Source: Pigmentiphaga sp. NML080357 (GTDB lineage: Bacteria > Pseudomonadota > Gammaproteobacteria > Burkholderiales > Burkholderiaceae_B). Taken from it: 64,000 nt of DNA. Made by a program: the position numbers and the translations under genes. The stretch spans positions 173,332 through 237,331 of the forward strand of contig NZ_NINW01000041.1 of NCBI RefSeq assembly GCF_002188465.1. The letters run 5' to 3'. Below the pieces are notes generated by a model. The model was given only the letters and a program-made list of their open reading frames with translations. It did no database searches and was not told the origin of the DNA. Below are positions 52,252 through 61,047 of the stretch, one piece after another. The first letter of the stretch is position 1. Each line of letters starts with the position of its first letter.

Positions 52252-53211
52252 ATGCTGCGATCCCTGCGTGCACTGGGCGCCCTCGCCCTGGCTTGTTCCT
52301 GCGCCAGCGCCTACGCCTGGCCCGAACGCCCCATCACCTTCATCGTTCCCTATACGCCGGCCACCGGCATCGACCTCGTCGCGCGCCAGCTTTCCGCCCA
52401 GCTTCCCAAGACCCTGGGCCAGCCCGTGGTGGTGGAAAACGTGGCCGGCGCCAGCGGCAACATCGGCAGCGAACGCGCGGCGCGGGCCGCGCCCGATGGC
52501 TACACCTTCATGGTGCAGGTCAACACGCTGGTCATGAACCGGAGCCTCTACAAGTCGCTGCCCTACGATCCCGTGGGCGATTTCGACCCGGTCGCGCTGA
52601 CCTCGTGGGGTTCGCTGCTGCTGGTGTCGCCCGCCTCGCGCAAGCCGAACACCGTGCCCGAACTTGTGGCCGCCGCCAAGGCCGAGCCCGGCAAGCTGAC
52701 CTATGCCACCCCCGGCGTGGGCACGCCCCATCATCTTTCCATGGCGCTGTTCCTGCAACGCACCGGCGCCGACATGATGCACGTGCCCTACAAAGGCACC
52801 GCGGGAGCGGTCACCGACATCCTGGGAGGCCGGATCGATGCCATGTTCCTGCCGGTGCACGTGGCCCTGCCCCAGATCAAGGGCGGCAAGCTCAAGGCCA
52901 TCGCCACCGGCAGCGCCAAGCGCCTGCAGCAGCTGCCGGACGTACCGACGCTGGAGGAGGCCGGCATCCAGGGCGGCAACGTGGACATGTGGTACGGCGT
53001 CTTCGCGCCCAAGGGCACTCCGCCCGAGATCATCGCCCGGATGAACCAGGAGATCTCGCGCATCCTCCAATCGCCCGCCACCGCCTCCGCATTCGAGGCG
53101 CAAGGCATGGTGCCCGCCACCGCGAGCCCGGCCGAGTTCGGCAAGCTGGTGGCCAAGGACGCCCAGCGCTGGGCGGAAGTGGTGCGCGCCGCGAAGATCA
53201 CGGCGGACTGA
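52252..53211 (+). CDS. Bug-family (TctC) periplasmic substrate-binding protein
   Basis: A 319-residue receptor, with signal peptide to about residue 22 (ASAYAWPERP). Motifs are IVPYTPATGIDLVAR (the usual PGG loop is altered to TPATG), APDGYTFMVQ, MHVPYKGTAGAVTDIL and FAPKGTPPEII. The altered loop contacts the ligand carboxylate in Bug structures, so ligand choice may differ. ATG at 52252 follows CGGAGA; an ATG at 52219 would extend the signal peptide unnaturally. Divergent LysR at 52113 is its likely regulator. Confidence 0.9.
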   Translation: MLRSLRALGALALACSCASAYAWPERPITFIVPYTPATGIDLVARQLSAQLPKTLGQPVVVENVAGASGNIGSERAARAAPDGYTFMVQVNTLVMNRSLYKSLPYDPVGDFDPVALTSWGSLLLVSPASRKPNTVPELVAAAKAEPGKLTYATPGVGTPHHLSMALFLQRTGADMMHVPYKGTAGAVTDILGGRIDAMFLPVHVALPQIKGGKLKAIATGSAKRLQQLPDVPTLEEAGIQGGNVDMWYGVFAPKGTPPEIIARMNQEISRILQSPATASAFEAQGMVPATASPAEFGKLVAKDAQRWAEVVRAAKITAD

Positions 53212-53346
53212 GACCCAGACGAAAACCGGCGCCCGCCTATGGTAAGGTGGGCCGCATCGCCGGAAGAAAGACCCTATGTCGCGCGGGCTTGTTTCGGCCG
53301 GAATCGACCTCATCCTCTCGATGGGAACTTTTTCCGGGAGGCCGCC

Positions 53347-54294
53347 TTGTCCGATCTACAGACGCTGCTCGTGCTCTATGGCGCATGGCTGGTCTTCTTC
53401 AACGTCCTCCTGGAACAGGCTGGCCTGCCCATTCCCGCCTATCCGCTCCTGGTGGTGGCCGGCGCGCTGGCGGCGCAAGGCGAGCTGTCCTGGCCGCTGG
53501 TCATGGCCGGCACGGTCGTGGCCTGCCTGATCGCCGACAGCGGGTGGTACTTCGCCGGCCAGCGCTATGGCGCAAGGCTCCTCAGCACCGTCTGCCGCAT
53601 CTCGCTGTCCCAGGATTCCTGCATACGGCAAACGCAGAGCCGCTACCTGCAGGTCGGGCCGCGCCTGCTGCTGGTGGCCAAGTTCCTGCCCGGTGCCGGC
53701 GCGCTGACCACGGTCATGGCCGGCCTGACGCGCGCCCCCTACCGCGTGTTCGCCGGTTATGAAATCGCCGGCACCCTGATCTGGGGCGGCTCGGCAGTCC
53801 TGGTGGGCGCGGCCTTCCATCCTCTGGTGGCCGACATCCTCGAGGCCATCGACCGGTACGGCCACATGGGCATTCTCTTCCTGGGCACCTTGCTCGCGCT
53901 GTACATCGCCTACCGGCTGTTCCAGCGCTGGCGCATCGTCCGGTACCTGCGCACGGTTCCTCGTCTGCCGGTGGACGAACTCGTGTCGTGGGAACGCGCC
54001 GGCCGCAGGCACGTCGTGCTCGACGTGCGCCCTCGACCCGACGACCCGCTGCCCGGCGCCATTCCCGTCGACGTGCATGCGCGGATCGCCGACCTGGATC
54101 TGGGCCCGCCCGATACGGACATCGTGATCTATTGCGCCTGCCCCAACGAGATATCGGCCGCGCTCCTCGCCACCCGGTTGCGCGCGGCGGGCTACGCCAA
54201 TACCTGGGCCCTGCTGGGCGGCCATGACGCCTGGCGGTCCTACAGGGAAACGCCGGAATCCCCCCTCGCCTCCCCCGCCACGGAGCAACCATGA
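53347..54294 (+). CDS. DedA-family membrane protein fused to a rhodanese-like domain
   Basis: A 315-residue protein. Residues about 1-195 are a DedA/SNARE-associated membrane domain (FFNVLLEQAGLPIPAYP, then VAKFLPGAGALTTVMAG with its conserved F/P/G), part of a family of polyprenyl-phosphate and phospholipid flippases. Residues about 205-305 form a rhodanese-like domain with C263 in IYCACPNE at the active-site position. Starting codon TTG at 53347 has GGGAGG eight bases upstream and no ATG fits. It overlaps the OsmC gene by four bases. Confidence 0.85.
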   Translation: MSDLQTLLVLYGAWLVFFNVLLEQAGLPIPAYPLLVVAGALAAQGELSWPLVMAGTVVACLIADSGWYFAGQRYGARLLSTVCRISLSQDSCIRQTQSRYLQVGPRLLLVAKFLPGAGALTTVMAGLTRAPYRVFAGYEIAGTLIWGGSAVLVGAAFHPLVADILEAIDRYGHMGILFLGTLLALYIAYRLFQRWRIVRYLRTVPRLPVDELVSWERAGRRHVVLDVRPRPDDPLPGAIPVDVHARIADLDLGPPDTDIVIYCACPNEISAALLATRLRAAGYANTWALLGGHDAWRSYRETPESPLASPATEQP

Positions 54295-54686
54295 GCGTAC
54301 ACGTCAAACCCGAAACGCCCGGCGGCCAGCGCCACACCGTCACGGTGGCCGGCCGCGACCTGCCGCTGGACCTGCCGCCCCCCAAGGGCGAAGGCCCCAC
54401 GCCGCACGACTATTTCGATGCCGCGCTGGCCGGCTGCAAGGCGCTCACGCTGATGATCTACGCCAAGGGCAAGAACATCCCGCTCGAAGGCGTCGACGTC
54501 GACATCGTCCGCGACGACAAGGACGAACGGCGCGGCGAATACCGGCTGGCCGTCCGGCTGGCGCTCGCCGGCGATCTGAGCGACGAACAGGTGGCCGAAC
54601 TCCATGCGGTCGCGGACCGTTGCCCCGTCCACAAGCTCATGACGTCCACCACCATCAAGATCGAGACGGAGGTCGGGCGCGCCTAG
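54291..54686 (+). CDS. OsmC-family protein
   Basis: A 131-residue OsmC/Ohr-fold protein. The two cysteines expected of peroxide-reducing members are present: C49 in ALAGCKAL and C111 in DRCPVHK. It could reduce organic hydroperoxides, but many OsmC-like proteins of this subtype (YhfA-like) have no proven role. It is translationally coupled to the DedA-rhodanese gene by ATGA. Confidence 0.88.
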   Translation: MSVHVKPETPGGQRHTVTVAGRDLPLDLPPPKGEGPTPHDYFDAALAGCKALTLMIYAKGKNIPLEGVDVDIVRDDKDERRGEYRLAVRLALAGDLSDEQVAELHAVADRCPVHKLMTSTTIKIETEVGRA

Positions 54687-54708
54687 GGCCTGTTCGCGGG
54701 CTCTGGGG

Positions 54709-55623
54709 CTATTGCGCCGCCAGTCCGGCGAGGGACTGCCGCATTTCGGACTCGGCCAGCGACTCCAGCCAGGCGATGAACAGCTGGCTCTCCGGACCGG
54801 CATCGGGAGCGACGCCGTAGTAGTAGCGGCTCAGCGGCAGGCGCAAATGGGGCAATGGCGCCGCCAGCCGCCCGCTTGCCAGGTCATGCCCCAGGAGCGA
54901 AACGGGCGCCATGGCCGCGCCCAGCCCGTCTATCGCCGCCTGCATCACGAAGTGCAGGTGATCGAACTGCAGCATCTGCTGGTTGCGTACGCGCGCCTTG
55001 CCCACCTGCAGCGACCAGGCGTCCCAATCGCCGCGCCGCGTCTTGGAATAGAGCAGGACGTGCCGGCTCAGGCTGTCGGGATCGGTTACCGGGCGGCTCT
55101 TGAGCAGTTCGGGTGACGCCACCACCAATCCCTCGTCCTCCAGGAAAGCCCGCGCCTCGATGGAAGGGGGCCAGCCGCGCCGGCCGCGGCGGATGGCCAC
55201 ATCGAAGCTCTCCATGGCTTTCTCGGGGGCGGCCGTGCTGGTCACGACCTCCGGCGTGACCAGCGGATGACGGGCAACGAAATCAGGCAGGCGCGGAATC
55301 AGCCAGCGCACGGCGAAGCTGGGACGCACGTTGATCCGGACCACGCGCGCCGCGGTCCGCCCGACGAAGGCCTGCGCCGCGGCCGCGATGCTGGCCAGCG
55401 CCGGCGCGGTATCGGCCAGGAACTGGGCGCCCGCCGCGGTCAACACGATCTGCCGGGTCTTGCGCTCGAACAGCGCGGCGCCCAGGTACTCCTCCAGTTG
55501 CCTCACCTGGCGGCTGACCGCCCCATGCGTCACGCCGAGCTCCCGACCCGCGCGCGTGAAGCTCAGGTGACGCGCCGCAGCCACGAAAGCTCGCACGGCA
55601 TTCAAGGGCGGTGGACGGCTCAT
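54709..55623 (-). CDS. LysR-family transcriptional regulator (GcvA-like)
   Basis: A 304-residue regulator with the GcvA/AmpR-type N-terminus PPLNAVRAFVAAARHLSFTRAG and VTHGAVSRQVRQLEEYLG helix-turn-helix. The effector domain begins at VRINVRPSFAVRWLIPRL, typical of GcvA-like proteins. It is divergent from an MFS transporter with 77 bases between starts, so control of that transporter is likely. Confidence 0.9.
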   Translation of the reverse strand: MSRPPPLNAVRAFVAAARHLSFTRAGRELGVTHGAVSRQVRQLEEYLGAALFERKTRQIVLTAAGAQFLADTAPALASIAAAAQAFVGRTAARVVRINVRPSFAVRWLIPRLPDFVARHPLVTPEVVTSTAAPEKAMESFDVAIRRGRRGWPPSIEARAFLEDEGLVVASPELLKSRPVTDPDSLSRHVLLYSKTRRGDWDAWSLQVGKARVRNQQMLQFDHLHFVMQAAIDGLGAAMAPVSLLGHDLASGRLAAPLPHLRLPLSRYYYGVAPDAGPESQLFIAWLESLAESEMRQSLAGLAAQ

Positions 55624-55700
55624 ACGTGCAATTTCCTCACATGTAGCGGCAGTTTAAATCGTTTGTCGGCGCTGTCATCCCGGCGTCACCATGGCGGCCT

Positions 55701-56825
55701 ATGCCAGACCCTACGCCTACCGCCGCCGATCGCGATTCGCGCGATGCCGCCACCGTACTCGGGCTGTCGCTGCCCGCCGATACCGTTCTCTATCTGCTGC
55801 TGCCCGTCCATGCGGACCTGTTCGGCGTGAGCCTGGCACAGGCCGGCATACTGCTCGCGGCCAACCGCCTGGTGAGGATCGCCGGCTACGGCTGGGTGGC
55901 GCGGCTCTACGCGGCACGCGGCGACCGCGCCGTCTGCACGCTGGCCGTGCTGGCATCGGTCAGTTGCGCACTGGGCTATGCCCTGCTGTCCGGCTTCTGG
56001 CTGCTGCTGGCAGCCCGGCTGTTGTGGGGCTTGTCGTTCGCGGCGCTGAACCTGTCCACCCAGGCGCTGGCCACCGCCAGCCTGACGGGCGCGGCGCAGC
56101 GCACGGGACGCTCGCGCGCCATCATCGCCGCCGGCCCCATGTTGGCCCTGCCGGCCGCCGCATGGCTGTCGGAGCTCGCGGGGCCGCGGCTGATCTTCTT
56201 CATCCTGGCCGCCATCGCGCTTTGCGCCCTGCCCCTGGCCCGCCGCCTGCCGGCATATGGACGCGGACATGCCTTGCCCGCTTCCACGCGGCGGATACGC
56301 GCGCCGGGCAGCCTGGATGCCTGGTCGTTCATGGAAGGGCTGACGCTGGACGGCCTGTTCATCATCGGGCTGTCCCTGCTGGCGCAGGACGCTTTGCCCG
56401 ACTGGGCCCTGCTCGCCGCCGGCGTCCTGCTGGCTCTCCGTTATCTGTCGGAAATCGTGCTCAGCCCGTTGGGAGGCCGCATCGCCGATCGCCTCGGCGC
56501 CGAACGCATGCTGGTCGCGCTGTCGCTGACGACCGCCGCCGCCCTCGTGGGCTTCGGCGCGGGCTGGCTGTGGAGCTGCGCGCTGGTGATCGTCGTGCTG
56601 CGCGCCTTGCAGCTGCCGTTGCTGGCGCCCATCGTCGCGCGCCGCCATCCCGGCCCGGAACGCATCCAGGCGCTGGCGGCGCGTTCGGTCTGGCGCGACA
56701 TCGGCGCCGGCGCGGGACCGTTGCTGGCCGGCCTGCTGCTGCCCGCCTCCCCGGCATGGCTGGTCTACGGCGGCGCCGCCCTGCTGCTGTCCGCGGCCGC
56801 GCTGGCATGCCTGCGCGGCGCCTGA
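55701..56825 (+). CDS. Major facilitator superfamily transporter
   Basis: A 374-residue protein with about eleven or twelve hydrophobic helices and the MFS A-like motif GWVARLYAARGDRAV between helices 2 and 3; the second half carries GGRIADRLGAER at the equivalent place. It is somewhat short for a 12-helix MFS. Drug or metabolite efflux is likely given the divergent LysR regulator; the substrate is unknown. Confidence 0.88.
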   Translation: MPDPTPTAADRDSRDAATVLGLSLPADTVLYLLLPVHADLFGVSLAQAGILLAANRLVRIAGYGWVARLYAARGDRAVCTLAVLASVSCALGYALLSGFWLLLAARLLWGLSFAALNLSTQALATASLTGAAQRTGRSRAIIAAGPMLALPAAAWLSELAGPRLIFFILAAIALCALPLARRLPAYGRGHALPASTRRIRAPGSLDAWSFMEGLTLDGLFIIGLSLLAQDALPDWALLAAGVLLALRYLSEIVLSPLGGRIADRLGAERMLVALSLTTAAALVGFGAGWLWSCALVIVVLRALQLPLLAPIVARRHPGPERIQALAARSVWRDIGAGAGPLLAGLLLPASPAWLVYGGAALLLSAAALACLRGA

Positions 56826-56843
56826 CCGCGAAGCCCGGACCGC

Positions 56844-57863
56844 TCAATCGATGCTGATGCCGGTCTGCCGCACGACCTGGCCGTAGCGCTCGATTTCCCT
56901 GGCCATCATTCGTCCCAGCTCCTCCGGCGTGCCGGTCTGGATCTCGAAACCCTGCACGGCGAATTTCTGCCTGACCTCCGGGTCTTCGAGGGCGCGGTTC
57001 ATGGCGGCGTTGATGCGCGCGACCACGGCTGCCGGCGTACCCGCCGGCGCGAACAGCGCGAGGCCGCTGGGCAGATCGACGCCGGGCATGCCGGCCTCGA
57101 CCATCGACGGCACGCCGGGCACCAGCGGGGACGGCCGCGCCGTGGTCAGGGCCAGTGCACGCAGCCTGCCTTCCCGTATCTGCGGTACGACCGCTACGTC
57201 GGCGATCATGAAATCCACCTGGTTGCCCAGCAGCGCCACCAGCGCCGGCCCCACGCCCTTGAACGGCACGTGGGTGAAGGTCACACCGGCCGCCCTGGCG
57301 ATGATTTCGGTAGCCAGATGGGGAGCGGCTCCATTGCCGCTCGACGCGTAGCTCAGGCGCCCGGGTTCTTTGCGCGCGGCCTCCAGGAGCTCGCCCAGTG
57401 TCCTGGCCCTGGAGCTGGGATGGACCACCACGATGAACGGCGAGACGGTCATGTTGCCGACCGGAGCGAAGCTGCGCAGCGCATCGTAGGGCAGCTTCTT
57501 GTAAAGGGCCTGCGAACTCGCATGGGTGACCGGCCCAGTCACATAGAGCGTGTAGCCGTCCGGCGCCGATGCGGCCACATAAGCGGCGCCGATGGTGGTG
57601 CCTGCCCCGGGCTTGTTTTCGACGTACACCGGCTGGCCGAAGGCCTCGGCCAGCTTGACCGCGAGGGTACGCGCCGCCACGTCGGTCGAGCCGCCCGGCG
57701 GAAACGGCACCACGATCTTGAGCGGCTTGGCCGGATAAGCCTGGGCATGCAGCGTCGCCACCGGCAGCATGGCGGCCAGGAGGAACGCGGCGCAGGCAGC
57801 CAGGCGGACATGGGCGCGGATTCCGCCCCGCCGCTGCGCGGCCCTCGTGGCAAGCGCGCTCAT
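56844..57863 (-). CDS. Bug-family (TctC) periplasmic substrate-binding protein
   Basis: A 339-residue receptor with a long basic n-region before its signal peptide core (to about ATLHAQAYPAKP, residue 42). Motifs are VVPFPPGGSTDVAAR, APDGYTLYVTGPVTH, FTHVPFKGVGPALVAL and LFAPAGTPAAVV. Its start overlaps the stop of the DapA-like gene by four bases. It is the last gene of the four-gene operon controlled by the LysR at 61048. Confidence 0.9.
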   Translation of the reverse strand: MSALATRAAQRRGGIRAHVRLAACAAFLLAAMLPVATLHAQAYPAKPLKIVVPFPPGGSTDVAARTLAVKLAEAFGQPVYVENKPGAGTTIGAAYVAASAPDGYTLYVTGPVTHASSQALYKKLPYDALRSFAPVGNMTVSPFIVVVHPSSRARTLGELLEAARKEPGRLSYASSGNGAAPHLATEIIARAAGVTFTHVPFKGVGPALVALLGNQVDFMIADVAVVPQIREGRLRALALTTARPSPLVPGVPSMVEAGMPGVDLPSGLALFAPAGTPAAVVARINAAMNRALEDPEVRQKFAVQGFEIQTGTPEELGRMMAREIERYGQVVRQTGISID

Positions 57864-58873
57864 GGTTCCCTCCCCGCGGCGGCCATTTGCGCCGGCGTGC
57901 GCGAGACCTCGATGCCGGCGCCGCGCAGCAGTTGGTCGATGCGACGGATTTCTTCCGCCCGCGGCTCGGGCATGGGGGGCCGCATGCGGGGCGATTCGAT
58001 CAACCCGCGCAGCCAGGTCGCGATCTTGTAGCGCACGTGCAAGCGGCCCGGTTCCGCGTAGACGTACTCGTGCAGGCGCGCCAGGCCCGCGTCCCAGATG
58101 CGGCGGGCGGCGGCGAGGTCGTTGGCGCGCATGGCATCGATGTGATCGAGCATGGGTTCGAGGGCATAGTTCCACGAACCGCTGATCGTGCCGTCGAAGT
58201 TGCCGCTGGCCAGGTACTCGTGGAAAAAATGCGCGCTGGAACACAACAGGGCCACCGCCGGCGCCCGCTCGCGCATGGCGCGGGCCAGTATGCGATGTCC
58301 CTGGTAGGCGTAGGTCGTCTTCCAACCCACGATGTTGGGCACTTCGCGGCAGAACTTCAGGGTCGGCTCGAGCGGCAGGCCCAGCCCCCACGGCTGCGAG
58401 GCATTGGTAATAGGATGGGTGAAGATGGGCAGGTCCACGGCCTTGTCCTGCGCCTTGATCTGGTCCAGCCAGACTTCGGGATAGCGCACCGAATCCCAGG
58501 CCACCGACACGTCCATGGAACCGGCGGGCGGCACGACGAAAATCCCCTGCACCCCCATCGCTTTCGCATCGAGCGCGGTCTGCACGGTCTCCTCGGTGGT
58601 CCAGGCAAACGTGCCGGCCAGTACCGGCATCCTGCCGTCCGCCTCCTCCATGACAATCTCCAGCACGCGCCGCTTCTCGTCGCGTGTGAGGTAGAACGCC
58701 TCGCCCGCCTCCGGGTTGGCGATGAGTCCGCCTTCGGCGGCGAAGCGCGGCTGCAGGTAATAGCGCACCAGCCTGCGCAGGCCCGGCTCGTCGATGCTCA
58801 AGTCTTCCGCGAGCGGCAGGACCAGCGCCGTATAGAGGCGGCGGGCGACGGGATGGAATGAGGTATTGCTCAA
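57860..58873 (-). CDS. Dihydrodipicolinate synthase-family aldolase/lyase (divergent)
   Basis: A 337-residue TIM-barrel DapA-like protein. The Schiff-base lysine is K185 in NIVGWKTTYAYQ. The usual catalytic tyrosine motif (Y-N-x-P) is replaced by FTHPITN and the GTTGE carboxylate-binding loop by IANPEAGEAF, so it is not DapA itself; a hydratase or retro-aldolase on another 2-oxo-acid is more likely. It is third in the operon with a PEP-mutase-like lyase and two Bug receptors. Confidence 0.82.
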   Translation of the reverse strand: MSNTSFHPVARRLYTALVLPLAEDLSIDEPGLRRLVRYYLQPRFAAEGGLIANPEAGEAFYLTRDEKRRVLEIVMEEADGRMPVLAGTFAWTTEETVQTALDAKAMGVQGIFVVPPAGSMDVSVAWDSVRYPEVWLDQIKAQDKAVDLPIFTHPITNASQPWGLGLPLEPTLKFCREVPNIVGWKTTYAYQGHRILARAMRERAPAVALLCSSAHFFHEYLASGNFDGTISGSWNYALEPMLDHIDAMRANDLAAARRIWDAGLARLHEYVYAEPGRLHVRYKIATWLRGLIESPRMRPPMPEPRAEEIRRIDQLLRGAGIEVSRTPAQMAAAGREP

Positions 58874-58931
58874 GACGTGCTCCTTAAGAAATGCATGGTC
58901 CGCGCCCGGATGGCGCAGGACGACAAGGACA

Positions 58932-59900
58932 TCATTCAGGGACGATGCCCGCGTCGGCGATGATCTGTTTCCACTTCCGCCTGTCGCGGGCGATACGCTC
59001 CGCGAAGCCCGCGCTGGTGCCCCCCGCGGGATCGGCAGCCAGGCCGGTGATCTCCGTGCGCAGGTCGGGAGACGCGATCGCGGCGTTGAGCACGCCGTTG
59101 AGCCGATCGACGATGGGCGCCGGCGTACCCGCCGGCGCCCACAGGCCGAAGTAGGCTTCCATGTCGAAGCCCGGCACGCCGGCCTCGATCAGCGTCGGCA
59201 CCTCCGGCAGCACCGGCGTGCGCTTGCGCCCCGCCACCGCCAGCGCGCGGATGCGCCCTCCCTTGAGCACCGCGAGCGCGGACACGGCGCTGTCGAACAT
59301 CATCGTCAGCTGGCCGCCTATCAGGTCCTGCACGGCCAGCGACATGCCCTTGTAGGGGATGTGCGTCATTTCGACGCCAGCCGCTCGCTTGAAGGCCTCG
59401 CCGTTCAGGTGCGCCAGGGTCCCCACGCCCGCCGAGCCGAAATTGTTGCCGGCGCCGCGGCTTTTCATCAGCCTGACCAGCGAGGCGACATCCTGGACGC
59501 CCGAAGCGCTGGACACCAGCAACACGCTCTTGCCGTTGGCGATCTCGATGATGGGCGCGAAGCTCTGCTCCGGATCGTAGGGCAGCGAGGACTTGATGGC
59601 GGCCGCCAGCGAATGGGTGCTCGTGGTGGACAGCAGCAGTGTGTAGCCATCGGGCGCGGCGCGCGCCACCGCGGCCGCACCGATGATGCCGCCCGCGCCG
59701 GGCTTGTTCTCGACCGCCACTGGCTGGCCCAGCGATTCGCTCATCTTGCGCGCGACCAAGCGCGCCATCACGTCGGCCGCGCCGCCCGGCGGGAAAGGCA
59801 CCTGCAGCAAGATGGGCCGGCTGGGATAGGTCTCGCCGAGCGCCAGGGACGGCGCGAGCAAGGCTCCGCCCGCGACCTTCAATAATTGACGTCGATCCAT
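58932..59900 (-). CDS. Bug-family (TctC) periplasmic substrate-binding protein
   Basis: A 322-residue receptor with a short signal peptide (MDRRQLLKVAGGALLAPSLA) that has a twin-arginine followed by QLLK, resembling a Tat signal. Motifs are VPFPPGGAADVMAR, APDGYTLLLSTTSTH, MTHIPYKGMSLAVQDL and LWAPAGTPAPIV. GGAAACGAAA lies just before the ATG. Second gene of the four-gene operon, 47 bases after the PEP-mutase-like gene. Confidence 0.9.
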   Translation of the reverse strand: MDRRQLLKVAGGALLAPSLALGETYPSRPILLQVPFPPGGAADVMARLVARKMSESLGQPVAVENKPGAGGIIGAAAVARAAPDGYTLLLSTTSTHSLAAAIKSSLPYDPEQSFAPIIEIANGKSVLLVSSASGVQDVASLVRLMKSRGAGNNFGSAGVGTLAHLNGEAFKRAAGVEMTHIPYKGMSLAVQDLIGGQLTMMFDSAVSALAVLKGGRIRALAVAGRKRTPVLPEVPTLIEAGVPGFDMEAYFGLWAPAGTPAPIVDRLNGVLNAAIASPDLRTEITGLAADPAGGTSAGFAERIARDRRKWKQIIADAGIVPE

Positions 59901-59947
59901 TTTCGTTTCCAGGAAGGAAGAATCGGATGCCGGCCGCGCCGGCCCGG

Positions 59948-60928
59948 TCACTTCGGCTGCCGCCTGCCGCTCTGCTCCAGCGTGCCGCCGTGGCCCCAGG
60001 TGCCTTCGTAGTCCGGCTGCGCATCCGCGGAAAGGAAACGGCGTTCGAGCTCCATGACCTTGGGGATCCCCGACAGAGTCTTGTAGTCGGCCGCGCCATC
60101 GGGGCAGGCGTTGACCTGCGCGGCCCAATCGGCCAGCGCCGCCTGGCCGCGCCGCTTGAAATCGTGCAGTACGCGCCAGGCAGCCTGCATGCCGGAAGAG
60201 GCGGCGATCGTGGGATACAAGGCGACCTTCAGGCCGAGATCCCGATACTCCTCCAGCGTCGGCGCCGGCCCTTGCCCGCCCCATATGGTGAGCACCGGTA
60301 CCGGCATCTCGCGGCATACGATCTTCAACTGCTCGCGGCTCTGCACCGAGTTGATCCAGATCATGTCCACTCCGCCCTGTTCGGCATAAGCCGCGCAGCG
60401 GGTCAGCGCGGACTCGAAGGTCTCGCCCGCCGCGCCCAGCGCATCGCAACGCGCGCAAACGACGAACTGGGGATCGAGCTCGTCGCGCGCGGCAACCGCG
60501 GCTCGGTACTTGCCGACGGCCTCGTCAACCGGGATACAGCGGCGGCCTGCACTGGTACCGGATTTCTTCGGCGCCTCCTGGTCTTCGATCTGCAGACCCG
60601 CGACGCCCGCGCGCACGGCCTCCTGGACGGCATACCAGACGTTGACCGCGTTGCCGAAGCCGGTGTCGAAATCGAGAAAAACAGGAATGTCGGTACGGGC
60701 GGCGACATGCCGCGCATGATCGACGACGTCACGCAGCCCCAGCACGCCGGTGTCCGGATAGCCGTACAGAAAGGCGCACAGCTGCGAACCGGCGACGAAA
60801 TAACTCTCGAAGCCCGCCTCCTGCGCGATGCGCGCCAGCAAGGGGCTGAAGCCGCCTGGCATCACGAGCAATTCGTCCCTGGCCAGAAGTTCGCGGAACC
60901 TACGCCGCTTGGCTGTCGCCTCGTCCAT
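59948..60928 (-). CDS. Isocitrate lyase/PEP mutase-family protein
   Basis: A 326-residue TIM-barrel lyase. Mg-binding residues are in FLDFDTGFGN (D86, D88) and QIEDQEAPKKSG (E115, D116). The isocitrate-lyase catalytic motif KKCGH is replaced by K121-K-S-G-T with no cysteine or histidine, so classical isocitrate or 2-methylisocitrate lysis is unlikely; relatives include oxaloacetate decarboxylase, petal-death-protein lyases and phosphonate enzymes. It heads the leftward operon, divergent from the LysR gene at 61048. Confidence 0.85.
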   Translation of the reverse strand: MDEATAKRRRFRELLARDELLVMPGGFSPLLARIAQEAGFESYFVAGSQLCAFLYGYPDTGVLGLRDVVDHARHVAARTDIPVFLDFDTGFGNAVNVWYAVQEAVRAGVAGLQIEDQEAPKKSGTSAGRRCIPVDEAVGKYRAAVAARDELDPQFVVCARCDALGAAGETFESALTRCAAYAEQGGVDMIWINSVQSREQLKIVCREMPVPVLTIWGGQGPAPTLEEYRDLGLKVALYPTIAASSGMQAAWRVLHDFKRRGQAALADWAAQVNACPDGAADYKTLSGIPKVMELERRFLSADAQPDYEGTWGHGGTLEQSGRRQPK

Positions 60929-60990
60929 TGCCTGTCTCCCGTGCCGCGTCCGCGTGGGCGCCGGCTTGTCTCCGTATGGCGGGAATTCTA

Positions 60991-61047
60991 GGAAGGGCTA
61001 TTTAATTTGTCTAATATATCTCTTATATCTATTGATTTTCTGTGCTT
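60991..61047. promoter_or_regulatory. AT-rich divergent promoter region with TATATCT repeats
   Basis: The gap between the PEP-mutase-like gene and the lysR gene is strongly AT-rich, with two TATATCT copies and an ATATA/TATAT inverted repeat. This is the expected site for LysR binding and both promoters. Confidence 0.35.
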
